Positions 8,715 to 16,855 of a DNA stretch of 64,000 nucleotides are shown here, piece by piece. The stretch is from NCBI GenBank assembly GCA_965261065.1, contig OZ253444.1, positions 6,758,001-6,822,000 of the forward strand, read 5' to 3'. Made by a program: the position numbers and the translations under genes. Position 1 is the stretch's first letter. Every line of letters begins with the position of its first letter. Source of the DNA: JAKZVK01 sp965261065 (lineage in GTDB: Bacteria > Acidobacteriota > Terriglobia > Bryobacterales > UBA6623). The notes beneath the pieces were generated by a model. It searched no databases. It was not told where the DNA came from and saw only the letters and a program-made list of their open reading frames with translations.

Positions 8715-9031
8715 GAAGCCGTTGAGTAGCGAACCGAGACGCGGTGTCGAGTTTCCGCAGGTGTAGGCGGTGTCGAGTTTCCGCAGGTGTAGAAGGCCGG
8801 CACCCCGTCAGGCGCAGGGGCGGCCAGGGCTCCCTCGTTCGGGTGTTCCCAGAACTCTGAGCGCAAGGTCCACTGCCGCGCGAGTGATAGCAAGGCGTCG
8901 GCCACCAAGGCGCTCCGAGCGCGAGCCCCCATCGTTTGGTCGAAGATCCACAGCATCTCCTTGGCAAAGCGCTGCCGAAAGGGGCGGGGGTGCAAGCGCA
9001 GAATCAATGCGTACACAGAGCGGACCATCAC
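8708..9031 (-). CDS. N-terminal part of the frameshifted EF-hand membrane protein
   Basis: Starts MMVRSVYALILRLHPRPFRQ, a cytoplasmic opening similar to that of PadR-linked acidobacterial orphan permeases (ADOP), and reaches GVPAFYTCGNSTP before the duplicated segment shifts the frame and ends it at 8708. It overlaps the padR-like stop by 4 bp (ATGA), so the two are co-translated and the regulator probably controls this gene. The intact product would be about 300 residues: short cytoplasmic head, one helix, low-complexity linker and EF-hands. Confidence 0.7.
   Translation of the reverse strand: MMVRSVYALILRLHPRPFRQRFAKEMLWIFDQTMGARARSALVADALLSLARQWTLRSEFWEHPNEGALAAPAPDGVPAFYTCGNSTPPTPAETRHRVSVRYSTASC
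8741..8792. repeat. Perfect 26-bp tandem duplication
   Basis: Bases 8741-8766 and 8767-8792 are identical (gcggtgtcga...gtgtag). Because 26 is not a multiple of 3, the extra copy splits the EF-hand gene into two frames. Removing one copy restores the full frame. Confidence 0.95.
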
Positions 9032-9381
9032 GCTGTCCTTGGCTGAGCTGTCTCGACGCGCAACTTGGCCTCTCGAATGACGGCTTCCAGCCGAGTCACC
9101 TCGGCCGAGAGGACACGGCGCCCCAGCGCACTCAAGCGGTAGTAGCGCCGCCGCGAGTCCTCGTCACGAGCACGGGGGCCGAGCTCCCGAACCATCCCTT
9201 GGGCCGTCAGCCTTTGCAGGTTGTCGTAGAGCGTGCCCGGACCTAGTTTGTAGCGGCCTTCGGACTGGCGCGAAACCTCCTGCATGATGCCGTAGCCGTG
9301 CATATCCTGACCGGCCAAGGCGAGCAGGATGTGCAGCGTTGCCGGAGACAGCGGGAGGAAGCGGTTGAGATTGTCCTTCAT
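9028..9381 (-). CDS. PadR-family transcriptional regulator
   Basis: 117 residues, the usual size for compact PadR winged-helix repressors. Signatures: ATLHILLALAGQDMHGYGIM at the N-terminal helices, then GPGTLYDNLQRLTAQGMV (recognition helix and wing), RRRYYRLSALGRRVL and a C-terminal dimerisation helix rich in Glu and Arg. In Acidobacteria such regulators commonly precede ADOP permeases or related membrane proteins; here it overlaps the EF-hand membrane gene by ATGA, making that gene the likely target. The tandem IS copies start 41 bp upstream and may have displaced its promoter. Confidence 0.88.
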   Translation of the reverse strand: MKDNLNRFLPLSPATLHILLALAGQDMHGYGIMQEVSRQSEGRYKLGPGTLYDNLQRLTAQGMVRELGPRARDEDSRRRYYRLSALGRRVLSAEVTRLEAVIREAKLRVETAQPRTA

Positions 9382-9422
9382 CAGTCAGTATCCTTTATAT
9401 CGGATTCCGACTGAGTTGTCAA

Positions 9423-9431
9423 CCCTGATTC
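9423..9431. repeat. 9-bp target-site repeat, left of ISKra4 copy 1
   Basis: ccctgattc. The same nonamer stands between copies 1 and 2 (11260-11268) and after copy 2 (13097-13105), giving DR-IS-DR-IS-DR. Confidence 0.9.
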
Positions 9432-9521
9432 GGGTGCGCGACAAGAAAGTGATGATTTGCGGGTTCCCCTTTTTTGCGTGCGAATCCTTACGTAGTGATA
9501 CGTTAGGAAAGGAGGCGTACT

Positions 9522-9953
9522 ATGCCCGAATCTCTCGTCGCGCTCGAACGTCAACGAAAGGCCATCCTCGCTCGGATTCTCGATCTAGGAGACTTCCGCA
9601 GCGGATCCATCAGCGCTGTCAGCGGCCGCTGCGGCAAACCGTCCTGCCGCTGCCATCAGCCCGGCCAGCCCGCTCATGGCCCGAACTACCGCCTGACCAG
9701 GAAGGTCAACGGCAAGACCGTGAGTGAGACCTTTTCCTCGCCCGCCCAGCGGCGCAAAGCGCAACGCGAAGTTGAGGCTTTTCACCGCTTCCGGGAGCTG
9801 AGCCGACAACTGCTCGAAGTCAACGAACAGATCTGCCGCTTGCGCCCCGTCGCCGAGGACGCCGAGCTGAGTCCGCAGGAAAAAAACGGCCGAGGCGATC
9901 CAGCAAGAAGTCGCCGTAGAAGTAGGGAGGCTGCTACGGGTCGTCTTGTGTGA
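9522..9953 (+). CDS. ISKra4 accessory orfA (DUF6788-like), copy 1
   Basis: 143 residues preceded by a strong site aaggagg six bases before ATG. Contains a Cys pair region CGKPSCRCHQPGQ and GPNYRLTRKVNGKT, typical of the small protein often encoded ahead of ISKra4 transposases, followed by a helical EAFHRFRELSRQLLEVNEQI segment. The role in transposition is unknown. Its end overlaps the transposase frame around an A7 run at 9880-9886; the natural continuation KTAEAIQQEV lies in the +1 frame, so the two may be joined by frameshifting. Confidence 0.8.
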   Translation: MPESLVALERQRKAILARILDLGDFRSGSISAVSGRCGKPSCRCHQPGQPAHGPNYRLTRKVNGKTVSETFSSPAQRRKAQREVEAFHRFRELSRQLLEVNEQICRLRPVAEDAELSPQEKNGRGDPARSRRRSREAATGRLV

Positions 9954-11235
9954 GAGGCGCAAGCGCGGGTCGCTCGACCTCGAAGCCGTCGAACAGGCGA
10001 CGCGCGACGCGCTGCATCAAGCCGGCGCTGTCTTGCTCGAGACGCTGTTGAACGAAGACGCGGCCGGCGAATCGCAGCAGCCCTGCGCCTGCGGCTCGCC
10101 AGCGCGCTACGCCGGTCGGCGGCCGAAGAAGCTCGTCACGATGCTGGGCGAGGTCGTCGTCGAACGGCCGTACTATCACTGCAGCCGCTGCGGCAAAGGC
10201 TTCGCGCCGCACGACCAAGAGCTGGTCGTCAAAGCGACGCAGTATTCGCCAGGCGTGCGCCGCATGACGGCGCTGGTCGGCTCCGAGACGTCGTTCGATC
10301 GCGGTCGCGCGTTGCTCGACGAGTTGGCCGGAGTGCGGCTGACCGCCAAGGCTGTCGAGCGCGAAGCCGAGGCGATCGGCGAAGATGTCGCCAGCGAAGA
10401 ACAAGCCGCGATCGCGCGCGCCGTACCGCTGGAGCTTCCTGCGATGTCAGGACCTGAAACTCCGATTCTCTACATCGAGATGGACGGCACGGGCGTACCG
10501 GTCACCGCCGCCGAGACGGCCGGCCGCAAGGGCAAGGACGGCGGCCCGGCCGGCACGCGCGAGGTCAAGCTCGGCTGTGTGTTCACGCAAACAAGCTGCG
10601 ACGAACAAGGCCGTCCCGTGCGCGACGAAGACTCGACCAGCTACACCGGCGCGATCGAGGACGCCGCCGCCTTCGGACGCCGCATTTACAGCGAGGCTTG
10701 GCGACGGGGTTGGAGTCGGGCGCGCAAGAAGGTCGTGCTTGGCGACGGTGCGGGCTGGATCTGGAATCTTTCGCACGAATACTTTCCCGGCGCGATCGAG
10801 ATCGTCGACTTGTATCACGCTCGCGAACATCTGTGGGAGCTGGCGTCGAAGCTGTTTCCCCAACAACAAAAGCGCCTCCGCGGTTGGGCGCGGCGCATGC
10901 AGAAAAAGCTCGACGCGGGGCGCATCGAGCAACTCGTCACTGCGCTGCGCGAGATCGAAACCGACGACCCGGAGTTGGCGCATCCGCTGGCGCTGGAGGC
11001 GGACTACTTCCAGCGCCATGCGGAGCGCATGCGTTACGGCGAGTTTCGCCGGCAGGGCTTGTTTGTGGGCTCAGGCGTGATCGAGGCGGGTTGCCGCACC
11101 GTCATTGCGAGTCGGTTGAAGCGCTCGGGCATGTTCTGGAGCGTGCGCGGCGCGAACGCTATCACGGCTTTGCGTTGCGCACGGCTCAGCAACCGCTTCG
11201 ACGACTACTGGGAGAATCGCGCTCGCGCGGCCTGA
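9946..11235 (+). CDS. ISKra4-family transposase, copy 1
   Basis: 429 residues from a TTG at 9946; the frame is actually open from 9871, so the product may extend upstream by fusion with orfA. Family motifs: zinc-like CACGSPARY and HCSRCGKGF, then the DDE-type core ILYIEMDGTGVPV, KVVLGDGAGWIWNL, and VGSGVIEAGCRTVIASRLKR with the late Glu. Cuts and rejoins the element ends. Differs from copies 2 and 3 by Val instead of Ala in QELVVKATQ. Appears intact and possibly active. Confidence 0.9.
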   Translation: MCERRKRGSLDLEAVEQATRDALHQAGAVLLETLLNEDAAGESQQPCACGSPARYAGRRPKKLVTMLGEVVVERPYYHCSRCGKGFAPHDQELVVKATQYSPGVRRMTALVGSETSFDRGRALLDELAGVRLTAKAVEREAEAIGEDVASEEQAAIARAVPLELPAMSGPETPILYIEMDGTGVPVTAAETAGRKGKDGGPAGTREVKLGCVFTQTSCDEQGRPVRDEDSTSYTGAIEDAAAFGRRIYSEAWRRGWSRARKKVVLGDGAGWIWNLSHEYFPGAIEIVDLYHAREHLWELASKLFPQQQKRLRGWARRMQKKLDAGRIEQLVTALREIETDDPELAHPLALEADYFQRHAERMRYGEFRRQGLFVGSGVIEAGCRTVIASRLKRSGMFWSVRGANAITALRCARLSNRFDDYWENRARAA

Positions 11236-11259
11236 GCCTCACAAATTTGTCGCACACCC

Positions 11260-11268
11260 CCCTGATTC
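11260..11268. repeat. Shared 9-bp target repeat between ISKra4 copies 1 and 2
   Basis: ccctgattc separates the right end of copy 1 from the left end of copy 2, exactly as before copy 1 and after copy 2. Confidence 0.9.
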
Positions 11269-11358
11269 GGGTGCGCGACAAGAAAGTGATGATTTGCGGG
11301 CCCCCCTTTTTTGCGTGCGAATCCTTACGCAGTGATACGTTAGGAAAGGAGGCGTACT

Positions 11359-11790
11359 ATGCCCGAATCTCTCGTCGCGCTCGAACGTCAACGAAAGGCC
11401 ATCCTCGCTCGGATTCTCGATCTAGGAGACTTCCGCAGCGGATCCATCAGCGCTGTCAGCGGCCGCTGTGGCAAACCGTCCTGTCGCTGCCATCAGCCCG
11501 GCCAGCCCGCTCATGGCCCGAACTACCGCCTGACCAGGAAGGTCAACGGCAAGACCGTGAGTGAGACCTTTTCCTCGCCCGCCCAGCGGCGCAAAGCGCA
11601 ACGCGAAGTTGAGGCTTTTCACCGCTTCCGGGAGCTGAGCCGACAACTGCTCGAAGTCAACGAACAGATCTGCCGCTTGCGCCCCGTCGCCGAGAACGCC
11701 GAGCTGAGTCCGCAGGAAAAAAACGGCCGAGGCGATCCAGCAAGAAGTCGCCGTAGAAGTAGGGAGGCTGCTACGGGTCGTCTTGTGTGA
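11359..11790 (+). CDS. ISKra4 accessory orfA (DUF6788-like), copy 2
   Basis: 143 residues with the same strong ribosome-binding site aaggagg as copy 1. Synonymous differences and one substitution (VAEN for VAED) separate it from copies 1 and 3. The A-run overlap with the transposase frame is conserved, which argues that the two-frame arrangement is a property of the element and not a sequencing error. Function in transposition is unknown. Confidence 0.8.
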   Translation: MPESLVALERQRKAILARILDLGDFRSGSISAVSGRCGKPSCRCHQPGQPAHGPNYRLTRKVNGKTVSETFSSPAQRRKAQREVEAFHRFRELSRQLLEVNEQICRLRPVAENAELSPQEKNGRGDPARSRRRSREAATGRLV

Positions 11791-13072
11791 GAGGCGCAAG
11801 CGCGGGTCGCTCGACCTCGAAGCCGTCGAACAGGCGACGCGCGACGCGCTGCATCAAGCCGGCGCTGTCTTGCTCGAGACGCTGTTGAACGAAGACGCGG
11901 CCGGCGAATCGCAGCAGCCCTGCGCCTGCGGCTCGCCAGCGCGCTACGCCGGTCGGCGGCCGAAGAAGCTCGTCACGATGCTGGGCGAGGTCGTCGTCGA
12001 ACGGCCGTACTATCACTGCAGCCGCTGCGGCAAAGGCTTCGCGCCGCACGACCAAGAGCTGGCCGTCAAAGCGACGCAGTATTCGCCAGGCGTGCGCCGC
12101 ATGACGGCGCTGGTCGGCTCCGAGACGTCGTTCGATCGCGGTCGCGCGTTGCTCGACGAGTTGGCCGGAGTGCGGCTGACCGCCAAGGCTGTCGAGCGCG
12201 AAGCCGAGGCGATCGGCGAAGATGTCGCCAGCGAAGAACAAGCCGCGATCGCGCGCGCCGTACCGCTGGAGCTTCCTGCGATGTCAGGACCTGAAACTCC
12301 GATTCTCTACATCGAGATGGACGGCACGGGCGTACCTGTCACCGCCGCCGAGACGGCCGGCCGCAAGGGTAAGGACGGCGGCCCGGCCGGCACGCGCGAG
12401 GTCAAGCTCGGCTGTGTGTTCACGCAAACAAGCTGCGACGAACAAGGCCGTCCCGTGCGCGACGAAGACTCGACCAGCTACACCGGCGCGATCGAGGACG
12501 CCGCCGCCTTCGGACGCCGCATTTACAGCGAGGCTTGGCGACGGGGTTGGAGTCGGGCGCGCAAGAAGGTCGTGCTTGGCGACGGTGCGGGCTGGATCTG
12601 GAATCTTTCGCACGAATACTTTCCCGGCGCGATCGAGATCGTCGACTTGTATCACGCTCGCGAACATCTGTGGGAGCTGGCGTCGAAGCTGTTTCCCCAA
12701 CAACAAAAGCGCCTCCGCGGTTGGGCGCGGCGCATGCAGAAAAAGCTCGACGCGGGGCGCATCGAGCAACTCGTCACTGCGCTGCGCGAGATCGAAACCG
12801 ACGACCCGGAGTTGGCGCATCCGCTGGCGCTGGAGGCGGACTACTTCCAGCGCCATGCGGAGCGCATGCGTTACGGCGAGTTTCGCCGGCAGGGCTTGTT
12901 TGTGGGCTCAGGCGTGATCGAGGCGGGTTGCCGCACCGTCATTGCGAGTCGGTTGAAGCGCTCGGGCATGTTCTGGAGCGTGCGCGGCGCGAACGCTATC
13001 ACGGCTTTGCGTTGCGCACGGCTCAGCAACCGCTTCGACGACTACTGGGAGAATCGCGCTCGCGCGGCCTGA
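11783..13072 (+). CDS. ISKra4-family transposase, copy 2
   Basis: 429 residues, intact, with the core motifs IEMDGTGVP, LGDGAGWIWNL and GSGVIEAGCRT. Has QELAVKATQ like copy 3, and shares silent changes with copy 3 at VPVTAAE and GRKGKD. The stop is followed within 25 bp by the right inverted repeat. Confidence 0.9.
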   Translation: MCERRKRGSLDLEAVEQATRDALHQAGAVLLETLLNEDAAGESQQPCACGSPARYAGRRPKKLVTMLGEVVVERPYYHCSRCGKGFAPHDQELAVKATQYSPGVRRMTALVGSETSFDRGRALLDELAGVRLTAKAVEREAEAIGEDVASEEQAAIARAVPLELPAMSGPETPILYIEMDGTGVPVTAAETAGRKGKDGGPAGTREVKLGCVFTQTSCDEQGRPVRDEDSTSYTGAIEDAAAFGRRIYSEAWRRGWSRARKKVVLGDGAGWIWNLSHEYFPGAIEIVDLYHAREHLWELASKLFPQQQKRLRGWARRMQKKLDAGRIEQLVTALREIETDDPELAHPLALEADYFQRHAERMRYGEFRRQGLFVGSGVIEAGCRTVIASRLKRSGMFWSVRGANAITALRCARLSNRFDDYWENRARAA

Positions 13073-13096
13073 GCCTCACAAATTTGTCGCACACCC

Positions 13097-13105
13097 CCCT
13101 GATTC
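13097..13105. repeat. 9-bp target-site repeat, right of ISKra4 copy 2
   Basis: ccctgattc, followed by unrelated sequence gagtgctgg, which marks the outer end of the tandem insertion. Confidence 0.9.
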
Positions 13106-13149
13106 GAGTGCTGGAGAGCGCAGCGACGGGTCATCTGCCCGCCACGCCC

Positions 13150-14106
13150 TTACGCTTCGAAACCCGGCGCGGCGAGGATCTCGGCGAGCTTGGCCGGGAG
13201 AATGTTGCCGCCGCTGAGGATGCAGACGATGTCAAGGCCGGCGGCCTCGATCTTGCCCGCGAGCAGCGCCGCTACGCCGACGGCGCCGCCGCCTTCGACC
13301 ACTAGCTTCTGCTGCTCGGCCAGGCTGCGCACGGCCGCGGTGATCTCGTCCTCGTCGACGCAGATTACGTCGTCGACCAGATGCTGCACGATGCCGAACG
13401 TGCGCTCGCCGGGCTGGGCGATCATCAGCGCGTCGGCGAGTGTCGGGCCGGGGTCGGTCGTGACGCGCTCGCCCTGTTCGACCGACCGCGCCATAGACCC
13501 GTTCGCCGCCGGTTGGACGCCGATGACCCGGCAGCCCGGACGCTTGTGCTTGACCGCGCTGGCGATGCCGGAGATCAGTCCGCCGCCGCTCACCGGGACG
13601 ACAACGCAGAAGTCACCATCGAGTTGATCGAGCAGTTCGAGGCCGATGGTGCCGTCGCCGGCGATCGTCTCTTCCGAATCGTAGGGGTGCAGTAGCAGGC
13701 GGCCGCTCTCGCGTTGGATGCGGAACGTCGTCTCCCAACGGTCTTTGAAAGTGTTCTCGCACAGAACCACCGTCGCCCCGAGCTGCCGCGTGCGTTCGAT
13801 CTTGAACGACGAAGCGCCGCGCATCATGACCACCTGGAGATCGACTCCCAGGCGGCTTGCGGCGTAGGCGGCGCCTTGGGCGAAGTTGCCCGACGATGAG
13901 GTGACCACGCCGGCCTCGCGTGCCTGCTCGAGGTGTGCCAGCATGCCGTTCATCGACGGGCGTACCTTGAACGAGCCCGTCGGTTGCAGGGACTCGAGTT
14001 TCAAATGGACGCGCTGGTTGCGGCTGAGCGGTTCCGAGGCGATGAGAGGCGTGGGTTGGAAGTGAGAGGCGAGGCGGTCGCGGGCTTGTTCGATCAGAGA
14101 GAACAA
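13150..14106 (-). CDS. Threonine dehydratase / PLP-dependent threonine ammonia-lyase-like enzyme
   Basis: 318 residues, type II PLP fold without the C-terminal ACT regulatory domain of biosynthetic IlvA, so nearer the TdcB or serine/threonine racemase type. Motifs: PLP lysine in PTGSFKVRPSMNG, substrate loop SSSGNFAQG, tetraglycine-type phosphate loop PVSGGGLISG and late CILSGGN. Expected to deaminate Thr or Ser to the 2-oxo acid plus ammonia in the cytoplasm. The tandem IS copies end 44 bp downstream of the stop. Racemase activity cannot be excluded by sequence reading. Confidence 0.85.
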   Translation of the reverse strand: MFSLIEQARDRLASHFQPTPLIASEPLSRNQRVHLKLESLQPTGSFKVRPSMNGMLAHLEQAREAGVVTSSSGNFAQGAAYAASRLGVDLQVVMMRGASSFKIERTRQLGATVVLCENTFKDRWETTFRIQRESGRLLLHPYDSEETIAGDGTIGLELLDQLDGDFCVVVPVSGGGLISGIASAVKHKRPGCRVIGVQPAANGSMARSVEQGERVTTDPGPTLADALMIAQPGERTFGIVQHLVDDVICVDEDEITAAVRSLAEQQKLVVEGGGAVGVAALLAGKIEAAGLDIVCILSGGNILPAKLAEILAAPGFEA

Positions 14107-14205
14107 AGAAGACTCCTTGTTGGGCTGCTGAGGCCGGCTGGTGCTAAAAGCATGGTTTCTTTGTCGAGCCTGTTAGCCCCCGCACGTTGCAGTAGGTAGA
14201 GAAGG

Positions 14206-14230
14206 CGGGCATGGCATGCCGTGCCCCTAC
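14206..14230. repeat. Palindromic repeat, family A
   Basis: ggcatggcatgccgtgcc with the cctac tail. Lies between the 3' end of lptF-lptG and the 5' side of the threonine dehydratase; may serve as a terminator-like hairpin. Confidence 0.65.
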
Positions 14231-14296
14231 GATACGACCGGCGCCGTTTCCGCGCGCCCGGCGCACGGCATGGATGTACCAGGTCTTGGCATCATT

Positions 14297-16663
14297 TCAC
14301 GAGCGCACGCGCGTGAACAGGTACGCGCCGCTCAATCCGAAAATGATGCTCGGCGACCAGGCGGCGATCATTGGAGTCAACTGGCTTTGTCCGCCGAGCT
14401 TCTCGAAGAAGGCGCTCAACGAATAGTAAGCGACCGCGAGACCGAGACACATCACAACGCCGGTGAAGCCGCCGCGATGCCCGGCGAGCATCGAGAACGG
14501 CGCGGCAAGCACGGCCATCACAAAGGCAAACAGCGGAAAGGCCAACTTCTTGTGCAACTGCACCTGGAATTTGACGGTGTCGAAACCCGCCTGCGTCAGA
14601 TCGCGGATGTACGCGGACAGCTCCTGCCAGTTCATCTGCTCGTACTTCTTCGCTTCTTTGAAGAAGTGGCTGGGGGTCTCCTCGATGTCCGGGAAGGGAC
14701 GCGCGTCGAAGGGCTCAAACGCGGTGATACGGTCGCCTTCAATCAGGCGCACCCAGCCGTTCTCGAAGATCCAGGCTTGCTGTTCCTCGTCCCAACGCGC
14801 CTGCTTGGCGGCGATGTGGCGGCGCAGGCGGAAGTCTGCGGGGTCGAGGTCGTAGACGTTCACGCCGGCGAGCAGGTTCTGCTCGGAGTCGAAGAAGCTA
14901 TGGTAGAAAATGCGGTCGCCTTCGCCGAAGGTCCATTGGCGGTAGGGACGCAGGTAGGTCTGCACGGGACTGCCCTTGATCTCGTCGCGGATGGCGTCCT
15001 GGCGGATGTTCATTTCGGGCAGATAGTTCTGGTCGAGCCAAAACAGCCCGCCGCTGACGAACAACGAGACCAGCATGATCGGGGCGGCCAACCGGTACAG
15101 GCTAATGCCGCACGCGCGGAAGGCCATTAGTTCGCGGTGCTTGGCCAGAATGAAGAAGCAGATCAACGTCGCCACCAGAATGGCCAGCGGGGCGGTCTCG
15201 TAGATCAGAAACGGCGTCAAGTAATAGATGTAGGGGATGAACCGCCCCATCTTGTCCCGCGCGAGCATGTCTCCCAGCAGCTCGAAGAAGCTGAAGACGA
15301 ACCAGATCAGAATGAAGGCCGCCAGGAGCGCCACGAAGTAGTACAGGAAGCTCGTCAGCACGTAGCGATCGACAATGAGGACTCCAGGCGGAGATTCGTT
15401 GCCGTTGCTGCGCCAGCGGGCAAGGCGGGGACGGCGCGCTCCGTTCGACGGCGCCGGCGGGATTTGGCCTTTGCGCTTGGGCTTGCGCAGCGATGCCAGG
15501 GCGCGGAAGGGGTTCAGCAGCAAGGCTGAGACATCCCCGCGGCCGGGCGTTTCCAATCGGAACAGCAACACCAAGCCGCCCAGCGTGAAAAGGATGTTCC
15601 CAGACCATACGGCCGGGACGACCGGCAGGATACCGGCGTGCGCGAGCGCGATGCTGCCCAGCCAGATCATCCAGTACATGAACACCAGCACGACGGTCAG
15701 CACCACGCCCACCGACCGGCCCGAGCGCTGCGACGAAATCGCCAACGGAATGCCAACCATCGGGAACACCAGGCAGGCGAACGGGAAAGCGAAGCGCTGC
15801 TGCAACTCGATGGCGGCCTCGATGCCGCCTTCTTCGCCCCCCTGTTTCGCCATCAGCTCTTCGGTCGTCATGTGATCGAGCGCACTGGACTGTGACGGGC
15901 TGGACGACTCGATCTCGAGCACCTGATTGAGGTCCCCGTATTGGTGGAGTTGATACTTGCTGGGGTCGTAGGATTGCTCGTAGCGGCGCGGCGCCAGCAG
16001 GTTCAGTTGCACGCGATCCTGGTCGGGCCTGGGGACGGCGATGGCCTCCTGGGCGAGCGTGACCGCGGGGCCGTCGACTGTCGCGTTGAGTCCGCTGAAG
16101 GAGCCGCGCTTCTTGGGGTCGCGCATATCGGCCATGAAGACGCCCTTCCAACGGACGATCGGGCCGGGCACGACCTCGCGCACGTAGAGAACGAACTGCG
16201 GGAAGCTTTCGATGAAGACACGGGGGCGAATCTGCGCGGTCACCTGCGAGATCTTGAGCGTCTCGGTGATCCGCCGGGATTCGCGTTGAGCCCAGGGATT
16301 GAAAACCAGCGTTGTCGCCGCGCAGGCTACAGCCCCGAGCGTGGCCCACAACGTGATCGGTAGGATCACGCGGCGTCCGGGAATGCCGGCGGCGCGCATG
16401 GCCGTGATCTCGCCGTCAGTCGAAAGACGTCCCAGCCCCACCAGCACGCCGACGAGCACGCCCATCGGAATGGTGAACTTCAGCGTTCGTGGAACCGTAA
16501 GGATGAAGAGGTGAAGCACTTCGGTGGTCGAGGCGTTGGGCCCGACCAGTAGCTCCATGACCTCTCCGATCGACTGCAGGAAGAGCACGAACGTGAACAG
16601 CAGCGTGCCGATCACGGTGGCGAGCGCGATTTCGCGAAGGATATAGCGGGATAGGATTCCCAC
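14297..16663 (-). CDS. lptF/lptG: LptF-LptG fused lipopolysaccharide export permease
   Basis: 788 residues containing two complete YjgP/YjgQ permease units in tandem. First half: MGILSRYILREIALAT, VPRTLKFTIPMGVLVGVL, a periplasmic jellyroll-like domain, then PMVGIPLAISSQRSGRS. Second half from about residue 430: VLIVDRYVLTSFLYYF, ETAPLAILVATLICF, a second periplasmic domain and a C-terminal set of helices. In E. coli LptF and LptG are separate and form the LptB2FG transporter that pulls LPS from the inner membrane; here one chain supplies both. Implies an LPS-bearing outer membrane. GTG start at 16663. An ISKra4 copy ends 168 bp upstream of the start. Confidence 0.88.
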   Translation of the reverse strand: MGILSRYILREIALATVIGTLLFTFVLFLQSIGEVMELLVGPNASTTEVLHLFILTVPRTLKFTIPMGVLVGVLVGLGRLSTDGEITAMRAAGIPGRRVILPITLWATLGAVACAATTLVFNPWAQRESRRITETLKISQVTAQIRPRVFIESFPQFVLYVREVVPGPIVRWKGVFMADMRDPKKRGSFSGLNATVDGPAVTLAQEAIAVPRPDQDRVQLNLLAPRRYEQSYDPSKYQLHQYGDLNQVLEIESSSPSQSSALDHMTTEELMAKQGGEEGGIEAAIELQQRFAFPFACLVFPMVGIPLAISSQRSGRSVGVVLTVVLVFMYWMIWLGSIALAHAGILPVVPAVWSGNILFTLGGLVLLFRLETPGRGDVSALLLNPFRALASLRKPKRKGQIPPAPSNGARRPRLARWRSNGNESPPGVLIVDRYVLTSFLYYFVALLAAFILIWFVFSFFELLGDMLARDKMGRFIPYIYYLTPFLIYETAPLAILVATLICFFILAKHRELMAFRACGISLYRLAAPIMLVSLFVSGGLFWLDQNYLPEMNIRQDAIRDEIKGSPVQTYLRPYRQWTFGEGDRIFYHSFFDSEQNLLAGVNVYDLDPADFRLRRHIAAKQARWDEEQQAWIFENGWVRLIEGDRITAFEPFDARPFPDIEETPSHFFKEAKKYEQMNWQELSAYIRDLTQAGFDTVKFQVQLHKKLAFPLFAFVMAVLAAPFSMLAGHRGGFTGVVMCLGLAVAYYSLSAFFEKLGGQSQLTPMIAAWSPSIIFGLSGAYLFTRVRS

Positions 16664-16822
16664 GGGCGGGGGTCTCGGGATCGCAACACAAACGCCTGTG
16701 CGGCTTAGGTCGATTCTATCGCAGCGCCCGGTGGGCCCGCACAGTGGTCTTGGCTTGGTGGGCCTCGGCTTGGCGGGCCTTGGCTTGGTGTCCCGGTGAG
16801 GTCCGACAGGGCCGGGCCGTCA

Positions 16823-16831
16823 GAAAACACG
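16823..16831. repeat. 9-bp target-site repeat of ISKra4 copy 3 (left)
   Basis: gaaaacacg, matched by the same nonamer at 18660-18668. Confidence 0.9.
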
Positions 16832-16855
16832 GGGTGTGCGACAAATTTGTGAGGC

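Larger units (their letters stand above)
9432..11259 (+). mobile_element. ISKra4-family insertion sequence, copy 1 (1,828 bp)
   Basis: Ends are imperfect inverted repeats: left GGGTGCGCGACAAG, right (reversed) GGGTGTGCGACAAA. It carries a small orfA and a large transposase gene. Boundaries are set by comparing three copies of identical length, each bordered by 9-bp direct repeats. Differs from copy 2 mainly in the left 60 bp and at scattered single bases. Confidence 0.92.
11269..13096 (+). mobile_element. ISKra4-family insertion sequence, copy 2 (1,828 bp)
   Basis: Direct tandem neighbour of copy 1, same orientation and length. Left end reads gggcccccc after the TIR where copies 1 and 3 have gggttcccc, and Asn replaces Asp at VAEN in orfA. 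Its transposase half matches copy 3 rather than copy 1. Confidence 0.92.

Noticed and set aside
14216..15130. 304-codon plus-strand ORF opposite lptF-lptG
   Set aside because: Antisense to a solid membrane gene; many His/Gln/Glu/Arg codons typical of reverse-strand shadows.
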